Shown here: positions 14,688 through 24,360 of the stretch, in pieces
Numbering within the stretch: the stretch's first letter is position 1
How the letters are laid out: each line of letters opens with the position of its first letter
NCBI RefSeq assembly: GCF_030161475.1
Contig: NZ_BSUG01000006.1
Coordinates: 1 to 64,000 of the forward strand
Length of the DNA: 64,000 nt
Reading direction: 5' to 3'
Source: Tetragenococcus halophilus subsp. flandriensis
Lineage (GTDB): Bacteria; Bacillota; Bacilli; Lactobacillales; Enterococcaceae
Program-made: the position numbers and the translations under genes
Notes under the pieces: model-generated
The model's database searches: none
What the model saw: the letters and a program-made list of their open reading frames with translations, nothing else
Told to the model about the DNA's origin: nothing

Positions 14688-16985
14688 TTATGTTGCTAAC
14701 CAATTTTTCAAAGACGGTAAATCACTTAGCAATAAAAACTCTTCTGTTTTGATTTTGTTCAACCGTTTTTGATAAGTTTGACTTTCCGTCAATGCTTGAG
14801 GTTTTGGATCTTCTACTTGATTCATAATCCCGTCTGTTATTGTAACAAATCCTAAGTCAAAAAACACTTGAATCATAAAAAACAATAATTTTTCTGGAAT
14901 CCCTAAATGCTGTGCAATAACGGGTAACTTGTATCTCACATCCACTTGTTGTTGTTTGGAGATAAAGTGAAATAACTTAGCGTACTGTTCTCGTGTCCCT
15001 ACGCCATCTAGATAAGCGTCATCTTTAGCTGAGCATAAGAAAAAGACACGTGAGACTTGAGCTGTTTTAACAGCTGCTTTAGCCTCTTCTAATTGTATTG
15101 GACAGTTGAAAAGTACCAACTGATTAAAAGTAGTCTCTTCTATTGCAGAAAGAAAATCCTGTGAATCTTTATAAGTTACTACCGGATGTTCAATTCTTTC
15201 CTCGATTTTTTTTGTTTCTTTTTCAGAAAAACTAACAAACAATGTTGGTTCTACAAATGTTAGATTTTGCTGATACTTTTTTGAACGATAGTCAAATACT
15301 TGCAGGTGATTGATACTATAATCCTTTAAAACAATTTGAGGAATACGTTTATGATTCCACTCATTAATCGACAATTGCGCTACAATATCAATAAATTCAC
15401 TTTGAAATTCTAAAATATCAGGACCAAAACCAAAACCGATCCCTTCCATATTTCCTTCAGAAGGATCTTTTAAGGATAATTTCAGGTGTTTACCATCCGC
15501 TCCGACAGTCCGAGTATTTATCGCAGTGCAATCTTTAAATAAAATATGCGGCAAAGGATTATCCATACCAAAAGGTGCTAAGCTTTGCATCGCTTCAATA
15601 TCTTGTAATTTAACATCTGACAAGCTAAGTATTGCATCAACGGATAAATAATTTTCTGGTTGGATATTATTTGAATCAAGTATTTCATTCACTTTTTTTA
15701 TTAGTAAAGACAAATTCTCTTTTTGTAAACTAAGTCCGACAGCGGCATGGTGTCCGCCAAAACTAGTCATCAATTCGCGAGTTTGGTCTAAAAGTTTGAA
15801 TAAATTAACTGAATCAACACTGCGTCCCGAACCTTTTAAAAGTCCTTCTTGCGTCTGAGTCAAAACAATCGTAGGTTTTCCTACTTTTTGTGCAATATTT
15901 CCAGCTACAATCCCTAGTACGCCTTCATTCCAATTTTCTCCTGCAATGATTTGAATTTTTTTGTCCGGAGATAATTGTTGCATGGCTTCTTCAGTTATTT
16001 CTTGCGTGATTGCTTTTCTTTGTGTATTCACTTGATTCAATTGTTCAGATAAATAGGAAGCCCTATCTTGCTCAAAAGTAGTTAACAACTCTACCGCTTC
16101 ATTAGGATCTTGTAAGCGTCCTAAGGCGTTTAATCTGGGAGCGATCGCAAAACCAATCGTTGACTCATCCACTTCTTCTATACGGATTTGACTTACCTGT
16201 AACAATTCAAGTAAGCCGATTCGCTGTGTTTGTTTTAAAGCTTCGAGTCCGAAAACAACTAGCGCGCGATTTTCATCAGTAAGTGAAACCATATCAGCGA
16301 CAGTACCGATGGCTACCAAATCTAAAAAGTCCGTGGGTACTTCATTAAGTAACGCACAAGCAAACTTAAAAGCGACACCAACACCGGCTAGTTCACCAAA
16401 AGGGTATTGTCCTTCTGGATGACGCGGATGAATAATAGCATAAGCATTAGGCAATGACTGGGGTAATTCGTGGTGATCCGTAACGATTACATCTACATTC
16501 TGACTATTAGCAAAATCAATTGCTTCATGGCCAGAAACGCCGTTATCAACGGTAAGTATCAGTTGAACGCCTGCAGCTATTTTTTCTTTATACACCTCTA
16601 TATTAGGACCATATCCATCTTTAAAACGATTTGGTAAATAATAATCAACATCAGCGCCTAAAAGCTCTAATGTTTCTTTTATCAGTGATGTACTTGTAAT
16701 ACCATCAGCATCGTAGTCGCCATAAACCAAAATTCTTTCTTCATTTTCCAGTGCTTGTTGCACCCGTGAAACGGCCTTTTCCATATCAAATAGTAGAAAT
16801 GGATCATGTAATTGATCAAATGACGGATGAAAAAAAGTTGCTATTTCCTGCGGACTTTGAATCTCACGTTGCCAAAGAAGTTTTCCCAAAAAGCTAGGTA
16901 TCTTTTCTTTGTTTAATTGATCAATAAATTCTTCTGGCAATTCTACATCTGATGGAAGTTGCCAATTATAATTTGCTGGTTTCAA
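14688..16985 (-). CDS. recJ: Single-stranded-DNA-specific exonuclease RecJ
   Basis: 765 residues. A 5'-3' ssDNA exonuclease of recombination and repair. DHH superfamily motifs: YGDYDADG at 88-95, TVDNGVSG near 145 and TDHHELP at 169-175; then DHHA1 with SFGGHHAAVG, an OB fold, and a Firmicutes-type C-terminal extension of about 200 residues. The start is placed at TTG 16985, seven bases after AGGAG, giving MKPANYNWQL; a GTG six codons earlier overlaps that ribosome binding site. TATAAT lies shortly upstream. Downstream is apt, upstream lapA, as in Bacillus yrvD-recJ-apt. Confidence 0.95.
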   Translation of the reverse strand: MKPANYNWQLPSDVELPEEFIDQLNKEKIPSFLGKLLWQREIQSPQEIATFFHPSFDQLHDPFLLFDMEKAVSRVQQALENEERILVYGDYDADGITSTSLIKETLELLGADVDYYLPNRFKDGYGPNIEVYKEKIAAGVQLILTVDNGVSGHEAIDFANSQNVDVIVTDHHELPQSLPNAYAIIHPRHPEGQYPFGELAGVGVAFKFACALLNEVPTDFLDLVAIGTVADMVSLTDENRALVVFGLEALKQTQRIGLLELLQVSQIRIEEVDESTIGFAIAPRLNALGRLQDPNEAVELLTTFEQDRASYLSEQLNQVNTQRKAITQEITEEAMQQLSPDKKIQIIAGENWNEGVLGIVAGNIAQKVGKPTIVLTQTQEGLLKGSGRSVDSVNLFKLLDQTRELMTSFGGHHAAVGLSLQKENLSLLIKKVNEILDSNNIQPENYLSVDAILSLSDVKLQDIEAMQSLAPFGMDNPLPHILFKDCTAINTRTVGADGKHLKLSLKDPSEGNMEGIGFGFGPDILEFQSEFIDIVAQLSINEWNHKRIPQIVLKDYSINHLQVFDYRSKKYQQNLTFVEPTLFVSFSEKETKKIEERIEHPVVTYKDSQDFLSAIEETTFNQLVLFNCPIQLEEAKAAVKTAQVSRVFFLCSAKDDAYLDGVGTREQYAKLFHFISKQQQVDVRYKLPVIAQHLGIPEKLLFFMIQVFFDLGFVTITDGIMNQVEDPKPQALTESQTYQKRLNKIKTEEFLLLSDLPSLKNWLAT

Positions 16986-17035
16986 ACAATCACTCCTAAC
17001 CACAACATTACATTATAGCAAACCTAAACAAATAA

Positions 17036-17076
17036 GCAAAGAAAGGATAATTTTTAGTTAAAACATCCTTTCTTTG
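17036..17076. terminator. Hairpin after lapA
   Basis: GCAAAGAAAGGAT and ATCCTTTCTTTGC pair perfectly over 13 bp with a 15-base loop. T runs are short, so termination strength is uncertain. Confidence 0.6.
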
Positions 17077-17085
17077 CAAGTTTTA

Positions 17086-17487
17086 TTAACTATCTGAAGA
17101 GTGTTCTTCTTCCTTTATTTTTTCTGTTTCTTCTTCATTTACAGCATTTTGCTCACTGTCTGTTTTTAAAGCAGCTAACTTATTATTGTATTCACGTTCT
17201 AATTCTTGTCGTTTATCCGCTACTTTTTGATCAAGTGATTGCTCAAGTTCGCCTAATTGTTTTTTCAAAGATTTGATTTCTTTTCTTTGATGCCAAATCG
17301 TACTAGTAGCAACCAATGCAATGACTATGGCGCCTAAAAATGCTGAACCAATAATAATGATAACAAGTGGTGCTGATAGTTGAGAAAATCCAAAATTGAT
17401 AGGCACATCCATGTTATTCATCACCGCAAATAATACGATCAATAAGGTTAAAACAAATCCAAGAATAATCCGCCATTGACTTTTCAT
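17086..17487 (-). CDS. lapA: LapA-domain membrane protein (DUF1049)
   Basis: 133 residues. Two membrane segments (about 7-24 and 39-62) joined by MNNMDVPINFGFSQLSAP, then a cytosolic coiled coil (about 65-105) and an acidic end. This is the lipopolysaccharide-assembly-protein-A (DUF1049) layout; in Gram-positive bacteria its role is unknown. Location upstream of recJ matches Bacillus yrvD. It has its own ATG, with a GGGAGTG-type site upstream. Confidence 0.85.
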   Translation of the reverse strand: MKSQWRIILGFVLTLLIVLFAVMNNMDVPINFGFSQLSAPLVIIIIGSAFLGAIVIALVATSTIWHQRKEIKSLKKQLGELEQSLDQKVADKRQELEREYNNKLAALKTDSEQNAVNEEETEKIKEEEHSSDS

Positions 17488-17518
17488 AAAAACACTCCCT
17501 CACTTTATATTAATGAAA

Positions 17519-18307
17519 CTATTTTTGATTGAAGATACCCGCTGCTAAAAAATCACCGACTTTAGGAAATAGTTGATAAGCTCTAGCAGCAAATTCCATA
17601 ATCACTGGTTGGTTAATTTCTCGTTTAGGGCAACTTATTTGTTTGACGATTTTATGTGCCAACTTATTAGGTTTTATAACAAAAGCATCCACATTTTCCA
17701 GATAATTTCCACTAGGATCGGCTTTATCGAAAAATTCAGTCCGAATCGGACCTGGATTCACTGTTGTCACTGCAATGCCAAATGGTTTTAATTCTAAACG
17801 TAAAGCATTTGAAAAACCAAGAACAGCAAATTTAGTCGCAGAATAAATACTAGACTTAGGCGTAGCCATTTTACCTGCCATTGAAGCAATGTTTATAATA
17901 TGTCCACGCTTAGTTTCTAACATATCTGCAGCAACGCGTTGCGTTAGAAGCATTAATCCTAAAACATTTACTTCAAACATCTCTCTGATTTTTTCTTGTT
18001 CAAAAGAGACAAAATTATCAAAATGGCCAAATCCTGCATCATTAACCAAACAATCGACAGACCCTACTTCTTGTTTTACTCTTTCATACATCCGCTCAAT
18101 ACTATCAGGATCTGAAACGTCCAGTTGAAAAGCATAAGCTTCATTCTGGCTAAGTTGCTTACATTTTTCTTTTACTTGACCGATCAATTGGATACGTCGT
18201 GCACATACAATGATAATTGCCCCTCTTTTGGCAGCTTCGTAACAAATCTGTTCACCTAAACCTGAAGAAGCTCCCGTAACTAGGATAACTTTATTTTTTA
18301 AGTTCAT
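17519..18307 (-). CDS. Short-chain dehydrogenase/reductase (YqjQ-like)
   Basis: 262 residues with a classical SDR fold: cofactor motif TGASSGLG at 11-18, NDAG (NAG-type) near 88, catalytic Ser in INIASMAG, and YSATK containing the Tyr and Lys. The NAD(P)H-dependent substrate cannot be read from sequence. The ATG overlaps the rnz stop (ATGA), and GGGAGGAAAA precedes it, so the pair is translationally coupled. In Bacillus yqjQ also follows the RNase Z gene. Confidence 0.9.
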   Translation of the reverse strand: MNLKNKVILVTGASSGLGEQICYEAAKRGAIIIVCARRIQLIGQVKEKCKQLSQNEAYAFQLDVSDPDSIERMYERVKQEVGSVDCLVNDAGFGHFDNFVSFEQEKIREMFEVNVLGLMLLTQRVAADMLETKRGHIINIASMAGKMATPKSSIYSATKFAVLGFSNALRLELKPFGIAVTTVNPGPIRTEFFDKADPSGNYLENVDAFVIKPNKLAHKIVKQISCPKREINQPVIMEFAARAYQLFPKVGDFLAAGIFNQK

Positions 18308-19251
18308 TGATTTTCCTCCCTTTCTTGAAATGGAATCATCATACAATAAAAATCTTTTGCTATGACCGTATGAGGAAAAACTTCTTGCGCTTCTTTTTCC
18401 AATTCTATCGTATCTTTATTAAGATAACGAGCACTAATATGGGTTAAAATTAATTGCTTCACTCCTGCTTTTTTAGCCACTGTTGCCGCCTGCTGGGTTG
18501 TCGAATGATAATATGACTTCGCAAGTTTGGCTTCATGCTTGTTAAACGTACTTTCATGAACTAAAACATCGGCATCTTCAGCTAGAGCAATGGCGTTTGT
18601 CGTATAACGAGTATCACCCAAAATCGTTACCACGCGCCCTTTTTTAGCCTGACCCACAAAATCTTTTCCATTAATGGTCTGACCATCTGTCAAAGTAACA
18701 CTTTCACCTTGCTTTAATTTACCATAAACAGGGCCTGGTTTAATACCCAAAGCTTTTAGTTTTTCTACTTGCAATTCACCTTTATGATCTTTTTCCGCCA
18801 CTCGAAAACCGAAACTGGCAACACCATGATCCAACCTTTTACAAGTCACAACAAATTGATCATCTTCAAATAAGGTTTCTTCATCACTTGATATTTCGAT
18901 AAATTTTAAAGGATAGTTTAAATGTGTTTTCGAAATTTTAAGGGAGGTACGAATAAAGTCTTCTATGCCTTTAGGGCCGTATATCTCTAATGGTTTATCT
19001 CCTGCTTGGTTTGATCGGCTAGTAATCAAACCGGGTAGACCAAATATATGATCACCATGTAAGTGACTAATAAATATCTTCTCAATTTTACGTGGTTTGA
19101 TTGTTGTATGTAAAATTTGCATCTGGGTTCCTTCACCACAATCAAATAACCAAATAGCATTACGTTCAGCCAAAAGCCGTAACGCAATGCTAGTAACATT
19201 ACGATGTTTTGCCGGCAAACCGGCCCCTGTTCCCAAAAATTCCAGTTCCAT
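18304..19251 (-). CDS. rnz: Ribonuclease Z
   Basis: 315 residues. Zinc endonuclease that trims tRNA 3' ends. Metallo-beta-lactamase fold with the signature SHLHGDH: His63, His65, Asp67 and His68 bind zinc, with later ligands in RLDHG, LGDTRYT and LTHIS. The N-terminus [18 protein letters not shown] is typical. The ATG has a weak AGGTAA site. It begins the rnz-SDR pair. Confidence 0.96.
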   Translation of the reverse strand: MELEFLGTGAGLPAKHRNVTSIALRLLAERNAIWLFDCGEGTQMQILHTTIKPRKIEKIFISHLHGDHIFGLPGLITSRSNQAGDKPLEIYGPKGIEDFIRTSLKISKTHLNYPLKFIEISSDEETLFEDDQFVVTCKRLDHGVASFGFRVAEKDHKGELQVEKLKALGIKPGPVYGKLKQGESVTLTDGQTINGKDFVGQAKKGRVVTILGDTRYTTNAIALAEDADVLVHESTFNKHEAKLAKSYYHSTTQQAATVAKKAGVKQLILTHISARYLNKDTIELEKEAQEVFPHTVIAKDFYCMMIPFQEREENQ

Positions 19252-19291
19252 AATTTACCTATCTTTCTTTTCTAAACTCTGAATTATCGCT

Positions 19292-19843
19292 TTATTTCTG
19301 ATGCTTTTCGTCCCATTTTTGTTTGGTATTTTCCTTGGTTGTTTCTTCTACTTCTTGTGCTTTTTTAATTTCTTCTTGTACTTCCGCTAAATCAAAGCGC
19401 GCGATTTCTCCGCCTATTTCCATCATAACCAGTTGGTTAAGCGGACGATTATCTGTTTCATCTGCAATTAAAATCAAACCTGTTTGGCCAGCATCTATTT
19501 TCTTACCCACAAAATCAAAAATCGTATGTGCTTCACGGATTTCCTTACTATCCCTAGAAGCTCCGATCACACTGCCGCCGAACCAGCCCAAAAGAATTCC
19601 TAAAGGACCACCTAGAAGACCTACCATCATTCCGATAAGACCGCCTTTTGAGCTTTGATTTGTACCGGTAAAATCTATAAAGTCTTCTACATCGAATTGG
19701 TGTTTGCCATTAGCCGAATGGGTAACAACCGCCATTTGCTCACCGCTGAGTTCCTTATTTCCTTGAGCTTTTTTAACCATTGAAAAAGCTTGGTAAGCTT
19801 GTGCATTTTCTTCAAAGTTCATAATAATCACACGTCTTGTCAT
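19292..19843 (-). CDS. DUF1269 family protein
   Basis: 183 residues. N-terminal MTRRVIIMNFEENAQAYQAF and a Gly-rich hydrophobic hairpin, LIGMMVGLLGGPLGILLGWF, in the middle are the DUF1269 hallmarks; the C-terminus is a charged helix. The function is unknown; the hydrophobic loop suggests membrane association. Start ATG follows AAAGGAGGT, a near-perfect site that predicts strong translation. Confidence 0.85.
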   Translation of the reverse strand: MTRRVIIMNFEENAQAYQAFSMVKKAQGNKELSGEQMAVVTHSANGKHQFDVEDFIDFTGTNQSSKGGLIGMMVGLLGGPLGILLGWFGGSVIGASRDSKEIREAHTIFDFVGKKIDAGQTGLILIADETDNRPLNQLVMMEIGGEIARFDLAEVQEEIKKAQEVEETTKENTKQKWDEKHQK

Positions 19844-19878
19844 GTGCTACCTCCTTTTAGAACTTTATTGCATACTAG

Positions 19879-21195
19879 TTATTCAACAAATTCAAAAACA
19901 AAGTCACGAATTCTTACTAAATCGCCATCTTGCGCACCTCGTTGACGTAAGGCTTCATCAACGCCCATTTTGCGTAATTGTCGAGTAAAGCGCCTAATGC
20001 CTTCCTCGTGTTCAAAATCTGTCATTTCAAATTGTTTTTCTAATTTTCTTCCCGTTAACACCCAAGTTGCATCTGGATCACGTTGGATTTCAAAACTTGA
20101 CTCTTCAGGAGTATAGCCATATTGTACGACATCCTCTGATTCTGCCACTTTTTCATCAAGTGGGAAAACAGGTGCTTTTTCTAGTAAATCAGCTGTAGCA
20201 TTCACCAAAGGATCTATTCCTTGATTTGTTACACCGGAAGTCGGAAAAATTAAAGGCATTTCGCTGTTTTCATTTGCATATTGTTGCGTTAATTTTTCCT
20301 TAAATTCTTTTAACTGATCTTCTGCGCCGGGCATATCGATTTTATTAGCGACAATAATTTGAGGTCGTTCTAATAAACGAAGATCATAAGAAGACAATTC
20401 TTGATTAATCGCTAAATAATCTTCGTAAGGGTCGCGCCCTTCCATACCGCTCATATCAACCACATGTAAGATCACGCGGGTTCTTTCTATATGTCGCAAA
20501 AATTGAATGCCTAGTCCTACACCTTGCGAAGCTCCTTCAATTAATCCTGGCAAATCTGCAATAACAAAATTAGCCCCATTTGAAGTAGACACCATGCCTA
20601 AATTAGGAACGATCGTCGTAAAATGATAAGCACCGATTTTAGGCTTAGCTGCTGAAATAATAGATAATAAAGTAGATTTTCCAACCGAAGGAAAACCAAC
20701 CAGACCCACATCAGCTAATACTCTTAGTTCTAGTTCTATTTTTCTTTCTATACCCGGCTCACCATTTTCCGCCAATTCAGGCGCGGGGTTTTTTGGCGTA
20801 GCAAAGTGAACATTACCACGTCCACCACGTCCACCTTTTGCAACAGTTAACATTTGTCCTTCTTCTACTAAATCTCCAAGCAGTTCTCCTGTTTCCTTAT
20901 CACGTACGATAGTGCCTTGTGGAACTTTAACATAAAGATCTTGGGAAGAGCGTCCATGCATATTTTTATGCATACCATTTTCGCCTGCAGAAGCTTTAAA
21001 ACGCCGATTATAGCGAAAATCCATCAACGTACGTAAGCCCTCATCTACAATTAATATGACATCGCCGCCACGACCGCCATCGCCACCAGCAGGGCCGCCA
21101 TTAGGAACGAACTTTTCCCGTCGAAAAGCAACCATTCCGTTACCGCCGTTTCCTGCTTTTACGTCGATCGTTGTTTGATCTAAAAACATGGACAT
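19879..21195 (-). CDS. obg: GTPase Obg
   Basis: 438 residues. Essential ribosome-associated GTPase involved in 50S maturation and the stringent response. The Gly-rich Obg domain (about 1-158: [20 protein letters not shown]) is followed by the G domain with P loop GFPSVGKST, switch II DLPG, NKID and SAT-type motif, then the C-terminal OCT domain. The start is set at the ATG giving MSMFLDQ, eight bases after GGAGG; an ATG five codons earlier overlaps that site. Between this gene and the upstream hydrolase gene are 99 bases without other features. Confidence 0.96.
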   Translation of the reverse strand: MSMFLDQTTIDVKAGNGGNGMVAFRREKFVPNGGPAGGDGGRGGDVILIVDEGLRTLMDFRYNRRFKASAGENGMHKNMHGRSSQDLYVKVPQGTIVRDKETGELLGDLVEEGQMLTVAKGGRGGRGNVHFATPKNPAPELAENGEPGIERKIELELRVLADVGLVGFPSVGKSTLLSIISAAKPKIGAYHFTTIVPNLGMVSTSNGANFVIADLPGLIEGASQGVGLGIQFLRHIERTRVILHVVDMSGMEGRDPYEDYLAINQELSSYDLRLLERPQIIVANKIDMPGAEDQLKEFKEKLTQQYANENSEMPLIFPTSGVTNQGIDPLVNATADLLEKAPVFPLDEKVAESEDVVQYGYTPEESSFEIQRDPDATWVLTGRKLEKQFEMTDFEHEEGIRRFTRQLRKMGVDEALRQRGAQDGDLVRIRDFVFEFVE

Positions 21196-21294
21196 ACTTG
21201 TGTCCTCCATTCTATATACATACTCAATATCCTATCCTTGAACCTTTCCTATTGTACCTAGCATTTGTGTGTTTGTCCATCATTTCCTTACTAC

Positions 21295-22239
21295 TCACTT
21301 ATCATACTTTTCTAAAAAAGTATGTACTTTATCTTGATAAAGATCTGGATCTTGATTATAGCTATCCGCATGAGCGGCATTATCCACTGCCCACTTTTCT
21401 TTTGGAGCGTTTGTGGCTTGATAAAGCTCATCCAGCATAGAAAATGGAACAAATTTATCTTTTTTTCCGTGAATAAAAAAGATGGGGCGCGTATTTTTAG
21501 CCAATTGTTTGCTTGCATCGGCTTCATCAAAAAAATAACCTGCGCGAATTTTGGTCACTAAACTGGTAATTGGAATCATCGGAAAGGCAGGTAAATCAAA
21601 CTGATCCTTTAACTGATAAGTTAATTCATCAGTTACAGAGCTATAGCCGCAGTCTTCTACAATCGAAACCACATTTTCAGGAAGTTTTTCACCAGAGACC
21701 ATCATCACTGTAGCCGCACCCATACTGACACCATATAGTGTGATTTTTTCTTGGTCACCTTGTTTTTGCAAAACCTGATCGATCCACTGCAAATAGTCTT
21801 TTCTTTCATGCCAACCAAAACCAATATAATCGCCTTCGCTATTGCCATGTCCGCGCGCATCAGGAACTAATACATTATAACCCATATCATGATACATTTT
21901 AGCATATTCTGCCATCGTTTCAGCTGTATCCATATAGCCGTGAGCTAAAATCGCTGTTTTTCCTTCCTGTTTTTCTGCCGGCAAAAAGAATGCTGACAAT
22001 TTCAAATCGTCTTTTGAATACAGGCTCCATTGCTCACGATTATTGTCATTTCTATACCAGTCTTCAATTTTTTGCGTCTCAGCGGTTTTGGTTTCTGTGT
22101 CCGAACTTAAAAAATCTTTTTCTGAGGGAATAACAGCATATTCGTAAAAGTAATTCCCGGCATAAAGTAGACCGCCTATTGTTAAAATTGCAAGAATAAA
22201 AATAAACCATTTTAAAATTTTCACTATCTTTTTCCTCAT
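21295..22239 (-). CDS. Membrane-anchored alpha/beta hydrolase (YqkD-like)
   Basis: 314 residues. A single N-terminal membrane segment (about 10-30) followed by an extracytoplasmic alpha/beta hydrolase domain. Nucleophile Ser in GVSMGAA, acid in HGKKDKFVP and His in NAAHADSY complete the triad; HGYMDTAETMAEYA provides the oxyanion region. The substrate is unknown; relatives are annotated as serine aminopeptidase-like or lysophospholipase-like hydrolases. The start is uncertain: ATG 22239 (MRKKIVKIL) is chosen because it gives a normal positive-inside anchor, but its ribosome binding site is weak. Confidence 0.82.
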   Translation of the reverse strand: MRKKIVKILKWFIFILAILTIGGLLYAGNYFYEYAVIPSEKDFLSSDTETKTAETQKIEDWYRNDNNREQWSLYSKDDLKLSAFFLPAEKQEGKTAILAHGYMDTAETMAEYAKMYHDMGYNVLVPDARGHGNSEGDYIGFGWHERKDYLQWIDQVLQKQGDQEKITLYGVSMGAATVMMVSGEKLPENVVSIVEDCGYSSVTDELTYQLKDQFDLPAFPMIPITSLVTKIRAGYFFDEADASKQLAKNTRPIFFIHGKKDKFVPFSMLDELYQATNAPKEKWAVDNAAHADSYNQDPDLYQDKVHTFLEKYDK

Positions 22240-22335
22240 CACTATTAAAAATTTCCAGTCTAGTATACGAAAAAACACAAAGAAATAAAAATACTTTGCG
22301 TTTTGGTTTACATAATTTCTATATAGTAAACGAAA

Positions 22336-22362
22336 ACTAGAACGTTAATTTTACGTTCTAGT
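22336..22362 (-). terminator. Terminator after mupG
   Basis: ACTAGAACGT and ACGTTCTAGT pair over 10 bp; on the minus strand TTTTCGTTT follows. Confidence 0.75.
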
Positions 22363-22370
22363 CAATCATT

Positions 22371-23462
22371 TTACTTATTTTCAATTAAACGAAAACTAGA
22401 CCAAGGTTTTAAAAACTGGAGTAAAAATAAATCTTCTGCAGAAATACTGCCTACGACATTGACGCGACCATCATTTTGCATAGCTTGTAAAGCAATCTGT
22501 GTTTCTCCTTTATACTGCTTGTAATCTACATTATCGATCAGTACATCGCCACGCTTCATATTTCTTGTATTATGTGCAGGAAAAGCTTTCTCCTTATAAT
22601 AAACACGAGTCATTGTTGATCGTAACAAATACTCAGAGGCATCCCCGCGATAACTATGCAGATTATCAAATAAACAAATCCGCTCATCTTCTGTAATATC
22701 GTCAGCTACATCCACTCGCAAAGTGGGATAAAGCGCACGAAAACTTTCAGCCATTGCTTTTAATTCAGCTTCTGAGGCATAGGCATTCGCAATGGTAATA
22801 TCATCAATTAAACCTGTTAGAAGTAAGTGCTTGACTTGTGTTTCAATAGCTAATATTCTATGTTCTTCTAAAGTGCAGAGTCCATCTTGTGTGGGCCAAG
22901 GTCCAAAAGTTGCTGCTTGTGAATTAACAAAAGCCATTGTATTTAAATTATAATGACGAAATTTCTCAGAGCAATAAGCAAAATGCTTATAACCTAGCCC
23001 TGTATAACGGTGAGGATAGAAATTATGAGAACCGAGCAAGTTTTCCTTGTTGGGTGAAAAGGACATAATATTGTCTACGTAATTTGTTCCCGTGCTCATA
23101 TTGATTTCTATTTTTAAATGATAAGGATTGCGTGTCATTTGAGCTTCCTCAGCTCCTGTAAATCCCAAATCCAAACGAACCCCATCTGCACCTAATTCAT
23201 GAAAAAAAGAAAGATCATCGTATGAAATTCCCAGTTGTTCAAACAAGCTAGGATTAATATCCACCATAACTTCCATATCTAAAGTATTAGCATAATCTAC
23301 CACCTGTTTAAAATCAGCCAATACTTTATCCTTTTCTCCCTTGATCTGTAACAAACTAGTGAACACACGCTTAAAACCATACTTATGTGCTAAGTCTAAA
23401 TACGCCTTGTCTTTTGCAAAATTCGAACGTTCAGGGTAAAGTGAGATACCTAATTTCCCCAT
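22371..23462 (-). CDS. mupG: MupG-family (DUF871) 6-phospho-N-acetylmuramidase
   Basis: 363 residues. DUF871 proteins have a TIM barrel plus a small C-terminal domain; S. aureus MupG cleaves MurNAc-6P-GlcNAc in the cytosol during recycling of wall disaccharides. Seen here: MGKLGISLYPERS, VDINPSLFEQLG, DGVRLDLGF, and NMSTGTNYVDN. ATG follows TAGGAGGG; the longer frame upstream runs through the promoter. No murQ, murR or phosphotransferase system gene is beside it, unlike the usual operon. A cre-like site overlaps the promoter. Confidence 0.85.
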   Translation of the reverse strand: MGKLGISLYPERSNFAKDKAYLDLAHKYGFKRVFTSLLQIKGEKDKVLADFKQVVDYANTLDMEVMVDINPSLFEQLGISYDDLSFFHELGADGVRLDLGFTGAEEAQMTRNPYHLKIEINMSTGTNYVDNIMSFSPNKENLLGSHNFYPHRYTGLGYKHFAYCSEKFRHYNLNTMAFVNSQAATFGPWPTQDGLCTLEEHRILAIETQVKHLLLTGLIDDITIANAYASEAELKAMAESFRALYPTLRVDVADDITEDERICLFDNLHSYRGDASEYLLRSTMTRVYYKEKAFPAHNTRNMKRGDVLIDNVDYKQYKGETQIALQAMQNDGRVNVVGSISAEDLFLLQFLKPWSSFRLIENK

Positions 23463-23498
23463 AAATTCCCTCCTATAAATAAGATATTGCTCCCTTGT

Positions 23499-23518
23499 AT
23501 TATAACAAAGCGCTAACA
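23499..23518 (-). promoter_or_regulatory. mupG: mupG promoter with catabolite-responsive element
   Basis: On the minus strand TGTTAGCGCTTTGT (23505-23518) matches the cre consensus around its AGCGCT core and abuts TATAAT (23499-23504). CcpA bound there would block RNA polymerase. Confidence 0.65.
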
Positions 23519-23674
23519 AGTGGTCTATATCTTTTTATAACACCACACACAAAAGCAAAACTATACTTTCTTCTTGATTTGTGACCAAAAGACGAATTTG
23601 TAGACCTTTCTTTGCTATACTTGGGTCTGCAAATACGATTTCTAACCCTTCTTTTCCTAACTTGAATTTGCACA

Positions 23675-23718
23675 TAAAAAAACCGAAAGCAACCCAATCA
23701 TCTTAGTCGCTTTCGGTC
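23675..23718 (-). terminator. Terminator after fabZ
   Basis: ACCGAAAGC (23682-23690) pairs with GCTTTCGGT (23709-23717); the minus strand continues into a run of seven T. The stretch 23519-23674 next to it shows nothing else I can support. Confidence 0.85.
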
Positions 23719-23727
23719 TTAATATTT

Positions 23728-24165
23728 TTATTCATCGCCAACGATAAAAGTAAATTCACATTCAGCAGCTGTTTTATCTTCAACCGTTGCTTTAGCTACA
23801 GCTGTACCGACAGATCCCTTTGTTTTAGTAATCTCAAAGGAAAGTTTTAAAGTATCTCCTGCTACTACTTTTTGCCGAAATTTTGCTTTATTTATTCCAC
23901 CAATATAAGCTGTCTTTCCTTGAAATTCATCAGATTTCAAAATCAAAATCGACCCTGCTTGAGCCAAGGTTTCTAAAATCAACACACCTGGCATCACCGG
24001 GTTATCAGGAAAATGCCCCTGAAAGAAATCTTCGTTAATCGTCACATTTTTTGTCGCTATAATTTTCTTGCCTGATTCAATATGATCGACATAGTCTATG
24101 TAAAGAATCGGATAGCGATTAGGTATTACTTTTTTTACTTCTTCTTCAGTTAAAAATTTTTCCAT
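23728..24165 (-). CDS. fabZ: 3-hydroxyacyl-ACP dehydratase FabZ (or FabN-type dehydratase/isomerase)
   Basis: 145 residues. Hot-dog dehydratase of type II fatty acid synthesis with catalytic His51 in HFPDNPVMPG and Glu65 in LETLAQAG. In Enterococcus two homologues exist: FabZ in the main fab operon and FabN, which also isomerises the double bond and lies near fabI. Because this copy is divergent from fabI and alone, it could be the FabN type; sequence reading alone cannot decide. Start ATG at 24165 follows GAGAGGG. A FabT-type palindrome lies 30 bases upstream. Confidence 0.88.
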   Translation of the reverse strand: MEKFLTEEEVKKVIPNRYPILYIDYVDHIESGKKIIATKNVTINEDFFQGHFPDNPVMPGVLILETLAQAGSILILKSDEFQGKTAYIGGINKAKFRQKVVAGDTLKLSFEITKTKGSVGTAVAKATVEDKTAAECEFTFIVGDE

Positions 24166-24194
24166 TTCGTTTATCCCTCTCAAATTGCTTGAAT

Positions 24195-24211
24195 ACTTTG
24201 ATTATCAAACT
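24195..24211. promoter_or_regulatory. FabT box upstream of fabZ
   Basis: ACTTTGATTATCAAACT is a near-perfect palindrome of the FabT operator type (TTTGAnnnTCAAA). FabT is the MarR-family repressor of fatty acid synthesis in Lactobacillales. Confidence 0.8.
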
Positions 24212-24259
24212 AACACACTTTCTTTTATTTCGCAATAAAAGAATAAAATAAGTAAATTT

Positions 24260-24276
24260 AGTTTGACAATCAAACA
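24260..24276. promoter_or_regulatory. FabT box overlapping the fabI -35
   Basis: AGTTTGACAATCAAACA is a second FabT-type palindrome; it contains the TTGACA of the fabI promoter. Confidence 0.8.
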
Positions 24277-24291
24277 ATTTTATCTAATAAT
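24263..24291 (+). promoter_or_regulatory. fabI: fabI promoter
   Basis: Consensus -35 TTGACA (24263-24268) and an AT-rich -10 (TAATAA/AATAAT around 24285-24291). The leader to the ATG is about 65 bases. Confidence 0.65.
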
Positions 24292-24360
24292 AAGAAATCA
24301 TGAACCTTTTTCATGAATTGTACTTGAAATTATTATATATTTTATTTAAGGAGTGTATTT

